This document shows positions 57,980-64,000 of a DNA stretch of 64,000 nucleotides, one piece after another; position 1 is the stretch's first letter; every line of letters starts with the position of its first letter. Origin of the DNA: Coffea arabica (taxonomy: Eukaryota; Streptophyta; Magnoliopsida; Gentianales; Rubiaceae); contig NC_092312.1 in NCBI RefSeq assembly GCF_036785885.1, positions 16,882,001 to 16,946,000 of the forward strand, read 5' to 3'. Both the position numbers and the translations under genes were made by a program. Below the pieces are notes generated by a model that did not search any database, was not told the origin of the DNA, and saw only the letters and a list, made by a program, of their open reading frames with translations.

Positions 57980-60303
57980 TTTTTTAATTCTAACCAAAAC
58001 GAAGTGAGATTTGAGAAGTAGAAAAAAAGAAGAAGGTGGATTAGATGCTATTTTGGCTTCATTGGTTTCCTTTCATGTTGATATTTGAACGTCCGGTGGC
58101 AGATGAGTAAAACTTGAGTTTCCTCGTACCGTGAATCGAAGCAGAAGAATTTTGTACTACAAACAAACTGACGAACGTACTTCCAACGCCCACAGTCTGT
58201 TTTCTGGTAAAAAATGGCCAACGTACAGTACCTCCAACGTTATTGTTCATATGATCCTTTATAATTGGTGTACAAACTTATTCGATTAGGGCTTGTTCTT
58301 TTTTTTTTTTTTTTTTAAATCAAAACGGTAACATATTTGATAAGGGCTTGTTCTGGATTGATCGTTTTAGCTAATTATAAATTTTAATTTTAGATAAATA
58401 GTTTTTATAATGTTCTCATTTGCTTCTGTGTTTAAATTATAGATTTTTAAATAATAGAAAATGTTAAAGTCTATAATTAACTAAAAAGTAGTATCTTTTG
58501 CTCATTTTAATTATTTTCTATAATCACTTTTCTAAATAATGAAGAAGAAGGCCTAAGTTGTTGGTGAATAATGTGTGTGGCCCTAAGCAATCTCTTTGGA
58601 CAAAGTAATCAGCAAAAATTTGGCTAGAAAATCAATCACCTTTCTAGAATAACCAACTATTATCTATTATATATCTATTAGTATTACCATATTAAAATTA
58701 TGAGAAGTTTTGGCATTGTTAGTTGTAAGTACTTTTTTATCTTAGTTTTTGTTGCGCCTATTTTACCTCCATCTTTTAACTAGAGTTATTGTATTTTCAT
58801 TGCGGTAGTAATTAAAAATGTGAACATTTCAAATGATTAAATCTCAATAATAATTGTAATTAAAATGCAAAACTCCCCATTAAAAGTATTTAGTGATCAT
58901 TACACTTCATCTCCAATTCTTGTGGGCATCAAAATTTCTTATCCGAAACAATTTCTTACTTGAAATAGTGTGACCAATTGTGTTAGCCATAATTTTAAGA
59001 TTGTAAAAAAAAATAATAGTATAAAAAATATATGCTCTAAGAATAAAAGAGAAATATATGAGAAGAAAAGAGTTCATATTCATTTGGAGAATCTTGATAT
59101 AAATATCACGAGATAGATGTATAATTATATGTTTTTTTTTTATCATTATGAAGAAATACTAAAAGAAAAGCAAAAATATAAGAATCCCACTAATTCTACC
59201 AATTGAATATCAATTGACAACTAAATAGCCAATCGAAAATAATTAAGTACTATAAATCATTTACCTTCCTTACTTACATTAATAACACTTGGAAAAAAAA
59301 TATAAATAATCCAAATTTAACAATGCACCTTACATTATTCAATTCAAATTCGCAAAAAAAAAAAAAAAAAAGAGAAAAGGCCAAGTACAAAAATATAAAG
59401 TAGCATAATCAAATGTTCATGTGAAGTTGGATAATAGCACGATTCATGTATTTTATTCTTAAATAATTAGTACATTCTAATTGTACAATTGCATTTTGTT
59501 TGTCTTAGCAAGGAAAAAATAACATTCTCACACTTGACATGTGTACATGTGTCCCTTATTTAACAACACCCTTTGTACAATAGTAAAAAAATAACATTAT
59601 GATTTAATGGTAAAATATTGTGAGTACAACATCTTTGGTGAAACACAATCGTATTAAGAGCTGTTTATTAAAACTAATCCATAATTTATCAAAAAGCACA
59701 ACATAAATTCAAAAATCAACAGATCAAAGAGTTCATATTTAGATAGTCTTTGTAACAACAATTAGTTAAAGAAATTGAAAATATAAAATATTCTATTATC
59801 ATGTAAACAATCAAATTTTACAAAAAAAATATATATATATCTAAGAGATATTATATTTGAATTAATATAATCACACGCAGAGTACTTCAAGTATTACTAG
59901 TAAGGAAAAATGTCAAGAAAACATGTCGATCAATCATTAAGTTACACATTTTGCTGAAAAACCATCCTGATGCCAGTAACCGGTAAGGTCAGTTTAGTTT
60001 CAGTCGAAAATATGTAATCCGTGACGAAAGGCTCCAATTACAGGTCTTTGGACGATGTTTGTAAGGTTTCTAATTAGCCAACTCCATCCATGGTTCCATG
60101 CTTGCAAAATGAAACCCAAACACGTTTTACCATATACATCACAAGTGTCTAGGTTCGGTGAATCTCAAATCATCTGCTACAGCTGCAGCATATAAGGCCA
60201 TTCAGCAGAGTCGTGGGAGTTATCAATCTGACCCGAGTTGTCTCTGCCACTGCTGTAGTAGTGCTGTTAGTTCTTAGACTTTTAGCAGAACAGTATCCAA
60301 GCC
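57980..60303. other. AT-rich intergenic region
   Basis: No gene. The phrase ATAAGGGCTTGTTCT..ATTG near 58340, also partly present at 58286 before a T run, suggests fragments of an old element. The last 300 bases are the dioxygenase promoter. Confidence 0.45.
60190..60196 (+). promoter_or_regulatory. Probable TATA box of the dioxygenase gene
   Basis: ATATAAG in the context GCAGCATATAAGGCC, 108 bases before the start codon, a normal distance for a plant gene with a leader of about 75 bases. Confidence 0.5.
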
Positions 60304-61728
60304 ATGGGAGAGGCAGCAGTAGACCCAGCTTTTGTTCAAGACATTGAACACAGGCCTAAACCCACAAGAATTGAAGCTGAAGGCATCCCGCTCATTGATC
60401 TCTCTGCGTTAAACTCTCCCCATTCTGATGCTGATTTGGCACGCCTGGTCTCTGAGATAGGTGATGCATCCCAAAAATGGGGTTTTTTCCAAGTTATCAA
60501 TCATGGGGTTCCATTGGAATGCCGAGAAAAGATGGAACTGGCATCGAGAAAATTCTTTGCTTTACCCAAAGAGGAGAAGTTAAAGGTGGGGAGGGACGAA
60601 GCGAATCCTTACGGATACTATGATACCGAGCATACAAAAAATGTTAGAGACTGGAAAGAAGTGTTTGATTTCTCTGTGAAGAATCCTACATTTATTCCAG
60701 CTTCTCATGAACCCGATGATCAAGAAGTCAGGGAATTGACTAATCAATGGCCTCCAAATCCTCCGGAGTTGAGGTAATATCTGTTTTTTGCGTCCGACCT
60801 TTAGAAACTATATATACATCAACCAGATAACTTTAGAAATTATATATTATATACATCAACCAGTATTTTTTTGCCTTATAGGAGAAAAGCCATGAAAGTA
60901 GGACCCTCTGTTTTAAGGCAGGAACAAAACCCCCTTAACCTTGTTGGTTATGAGTCAAAACAAGCATATGATTTGCCTCTTTATGAGGACCCTTAACCTA
61001 GACTACATCATACTCTGGTTTTTTGTGTGATTGAATAATTAAGTTGCATTTCTTCCAGGGAAGTTTGCGAAGAGTATGCTCATGAAGTGGAAAAACTGGC
61101 TTTCAAGTTATTGGAGCTAATAGCTCTCAGTTTGGGGTTGCCCAAGAACAGGTTCAATGGCTTCTTTGAGGACGAAACGACCTTTATCAGGCTCAATCAC
61201 TACCCACCTTGTCCTAGCCCTCATTTGGCTCTCGGGGTTGGTCGACATAAGGATGCTGGGGCCTTGACCATTCTTGCTCAAGATGATGTTGGAGGACTTG
61301 AAGTGAAGAGCAAAACCGATGGAGAGTGGATTCTTGTGAAACCAACTCCTAATGCTTATATCATCAATGTTGGTGACATTATCCAGGTATCATCAAAGAG
61401 CAAATAAGCATTGAAATCGAAGCCCGATGTAATAATTCAGCTAACAATTTTGTCGGATTGTGTGCAGGTGTGGAGCAATGAGAAATATGAGAGTGTAGAA
61501 CACAGGGTGAGTGTGAATTCTGAGAAGGAAAGGTTTTCCATTCCATTCTTCTTCAATCCAGCACACCATACCTGGGTTCAACCCTCGGAGGAACTCATCA
61601 ATGAGCAGAATCCTCTCAAGTATAAGCCCTATAACTGGGGAAAGTTCTTCACAACCAGGAAGCGCAGTAATTTCAAGAAACTTAATGTTGAAAATCTGCA
61701 AATATATCATTTCAAGATTGATAACTAA
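60304..61728 (+). CDS. 2-oxoglutarate/Fe(II)-dependent dioxygenase (DOXC class, At3g19000/At3g19010-like)
   Basis: Three exons: 60304-60773, 61059-61386 and 61468-61728, giving 352 residues. The N-terminal DIOX_N domain (GIPLIDLSALN, WGFFQVINHGVP) is followed by the catalytic jelly roll. The iron ligands are H220 and D222 (GRHKDAG) and H278 (VEHRV); R288 and S290 (RFSIP) hold 2-oxoglutarate. The subgroup marks YYDTEHTKNVRDWKEVFDF and NWGKFFTTRKRSNFKKL are ones I remember from Arabidopsis At3g19000/At3g19010. The substrate is not established; flavonol-synthase-like names in databases are based on general similarity. All active-site residues are intact, so the gene should be functional. Confidence 0.92.
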
Positions 61729-62643
61729 GAAGCTGCTGTATTGGTGCTTGCTCGTGTTAAAACATGTAATATGCTTTCAGCTTTTCACCTTGCCCGGGAA
61801 GGCTACTTATTCTGTATCTGTAAATGAGTGAAGAATAAAATTAGAAGTGCTGAAATAAAGGATCACAGCTCACTTGAGTATCCTACTTTATTTCCAATGA
61901 TACTTGTATTATATTTCTTGCATTCGCTTACTTTTCTCTTAAGATTAAAATTTGACTAGTGAATTGAAGGCTGCTGCGCGTCAACACATTAAGGGGTTCA
62001 AATATTTGCTAATAGGATTTAATTAAAGCTTTTAGTGTTGGAAACCGGAAAAATGAGTAATGGGAAAATGCCAGCCTAAAATGGTTGCTGACTAATGCTG
62101 TGGAATAGGCAATTGTCACAGAACTGCAGAAAGCTCATTCCCACAAAAACCAAAAAGAGAACAACAACAATAGCTGCTACTGCAACAACAACAGAGCTCA
62201 AACCTGAACGCTCCCGTTATCCGCTTTCTAATGTGCAAAACTGCACAGAGGCGAAAATCAGATTCAACTTAACACCACGAATAATGTCAATATCCAATTT
62301 CAGAATGTCAATCGCACGTTTAAGCACGATCAATTTCAAGACATGAATCCTTAAGAATAAGAAAATAACTTGATAGATCAAGTCAAGCTGGTAAAGCTGG
62401 AAACTTATTAACAGACAAATATTTCAAGAATCAAGACAATGGGTTAGTAAAAGCCTTCATATTTTAATTTCTACGAAGGTTCCTTTTCATTTTAAGTGGA
62501 ACATGTGGCCAAAGTTGACAAACTGCAGGCCCCGCAGACAGAATTCGGTGTCAAAACCTACCATTCAGTTTGGTCATAAGAAATTTAGTAGATCGGTACT
62601 TCCGGTTATAGTCTGATAAAAGAAAACTAGAAAAGAGAGAGAC
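61729..62643. other. Intergenic between dioxygenase and esterase genes
   Basis: 3' UTR of the dioxygenase, then about 700 bases with no recognised gene or repeat. Short open frames near 62095-62346 are Thr/Ala-rich and not convincing. Confidence 0.45.
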
Positions 62644-64000
62644 ATGGAGGCAAGGAAGTCAGAATTCAGCATGATCATGTCAGTTCTTCTTCCAGTGTTT
62701 CTTCTCCAATTGCCAAAACCAACAACATCAGCAACGCCTTGCCTTCAGCCGAGCAAGCATTTTATCCTAGTTCACGGGGCATGTCATGGAGCCTGGTCCT
62801 GGTACAAGCTAGTAGCGTTGCTAAGATCAGCAGGTCATAACGTCACAGCTCTTGACTTGGCAGCTTCAGGAATCAATCCAAAGCAGGTCTACGATGTCAA
62901 GTATATATCTGATTACTTTCAGCCACTGAGGGATTTCATGGCTTCCCTTTCTTCAAATGAAAGGGTGATCCTTGTTGGCCACAGCTTCGGTGGACTCGCA
63001 ATTTCGCAGGCCATGGAAATTTTCCCCGAGAAAATTACTGTTGCTGTTTTTATAACTGCTTTGATGCCTGGTCCAGAGCTCAAAATATCCATCCTTAACC
63101 AAGAGGTATGCCTTTGCTAACCAAGATTGGTCACATACCTGATATTCCTTTGTTTTTTTTTTTGGTGGTGGTTGTTAGTAAGGTTTCATTTTGAGTAAAA
63201 GTTACCTGCAGGCATTGAGTGATTTGCGAAGACTGATTGTGGAACCAAAGAAAATAATAATAGTAAGATGATATTTTCAGAACTAGATTGGGTGTTCGTG
63301 CCAAATTTTTCAAACCACAAGGGGTGTTAGTCTGTCATTTTTACCTCTTTTCTTTCCAGCCTGCGATAGAATGTGAATCAACAAGTTAAGGAGCATGCAA
63401 ACCAGTACGGTTGGCATCAGACACTCAACAATGACGTTGTTTTGTTGTCAAATTTGACGGTTAAAATGTTATTGTCAATTACTGCCACAAAGAAAGCAAA
63501 GCTTCATTCACTCAGAATGCTTGAATTTATGAAACAGAAAAATAGTTTCTTGGGTTCCTTCCAAGTTCCAACACCTGCCTAGGATATTCATCCTTGAAGG
63601 CTGAAGCCCCACAAACAGCATAAACGACTCTCAGATTAAACGATAAACATCCACCCCAGCAGTCTCTTGAGTGAGTACCAGCCTGTTATTGTAAAGACTA
63701 TTTAGGATAGAAAATGACCATAGAACGTTGCTTTGCATTCCATCAGGTTGGCCTTTTGAAGTACTTGAAAGTAACTAAATGGAAAGTCGGTGTATGCAAG
63801 ACAATACTACTTATAAGGGCAGAAGATTTGACAGCTGGTTAGTCCTTTGTCCTATGTCCTTTCTGATCAATTTTACACTCTGCTGTTGTAGTCATTCAGG
63901 AGACAGAATTCTCTACTAGATAGCCATTTTCTTTACGACAACGGACCAAATAATCCTCCAACTGCTTTTGTCTTTGGACCAAAGCACTTATCAGCAAAAG
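62644..64000 (+). CDS. Methylesterase-like (MES/polyneuridine aldehyde esterase type) alpha/beta hydrolase, 3' end outside window
   Basis: Exon 1 is 62644-63105 (154 residues, phase 0, ending LNQE). Exon 2 starts at 63892 after acceptor GTTGTAG and reads SFRRQNSLLDSHFLYDNGPN and on to the window edge. The 786-base intron holds nothing recognised. The oxyanion loop HGACHG is at 44-49 and the nucleophile S114 sits in GHSFGG. His and Asp of the triad must lie beyond the window. Relatives hydrolyse methyl esters of salicylate, jasmonate or auxin, or alkaloid esters; the substrate cannot be predicted. Unusually, residues 9-31 form a hydrophobic leader (MIMSVLLPVFLLQL...) before PSKHFILVHGACHG, where most family members start almost directly, suggesting secretion or ER entry. 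Confidence 0.88.

Overview
This window is nuclear DNA from a flowering plant, most likely a eudicot. The genes have short GT-AG introns in an AT-rich background. They encode plant-specific families: P-class and DYW-class PPR proteins, a nuclear-encoded PetM, a leucine-rich-repeat extensin and a REM-type B3 protein. Intergenic DNA is full of small non-autonomous transposons and tRNA-derived SINEs. I see no rRNA, CRISPR, viral or LTR-element coding sequence. The species cannot be named from sequence alone.

Layout, left to right: a P-class PPR gene cut by the left edge (2-1666, +); a DUF716/TMEM45 membrane protein (3522-4424, +); a GH43 glycosidase (5605-6945, +); PetM of the cytochrome b6f complex (7724-8101, -); two tandem DPH3 genes (9468-9719 and 13416-13667, -) separated by one copy of a 3-kb duplicated block, whose second copy lies at 20306-23688; a DYW-type PPR (14715-16838, +); a two-B3-domain protein (18384-19470, -); a 6-kb gene-poor stretch with a SINE and several inverted-repeat elements; an Expp1-like secreted protein (30123-31124, +); a 15-exon PXA-PX-nexinC protein (32340-40615, -); a leucine-rich-repeat extensin (42791-45817, +); two non-autonomous Mutator-like elements with perfect 9-bp target duplications (46289-48932 and 50161-52271), the second carrying a nested SINE; a 9-exon FAM114/DUF719-like gene (53175-57186, +); a 2-oxoglutarate dioxygenase (60304-61728, +); and a methylesterase-like alpha/beta hydrolase running off the right edge (62644-64000, +).

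The genes do not form one pathway. They look like an ordinary conserved chromosomal neighbourhood. DPH3, PXA-PX, LRX and the FAM114-like gene recall, in the same relative order, Arabidopsis At2g15910-At2g15860. The B3, dioxygenase and LRX families recall the At3g18960-At3g19020 area (both from memory). The most unusual parts are the DPH3/3-kb-block duplication, with two diverging but intact DPH3 copies and remnants of an unrecognised multi-exon gene, and the pair of related Mutator-like elements sharing GGCTAATT termini. I found no clearly new biological system.
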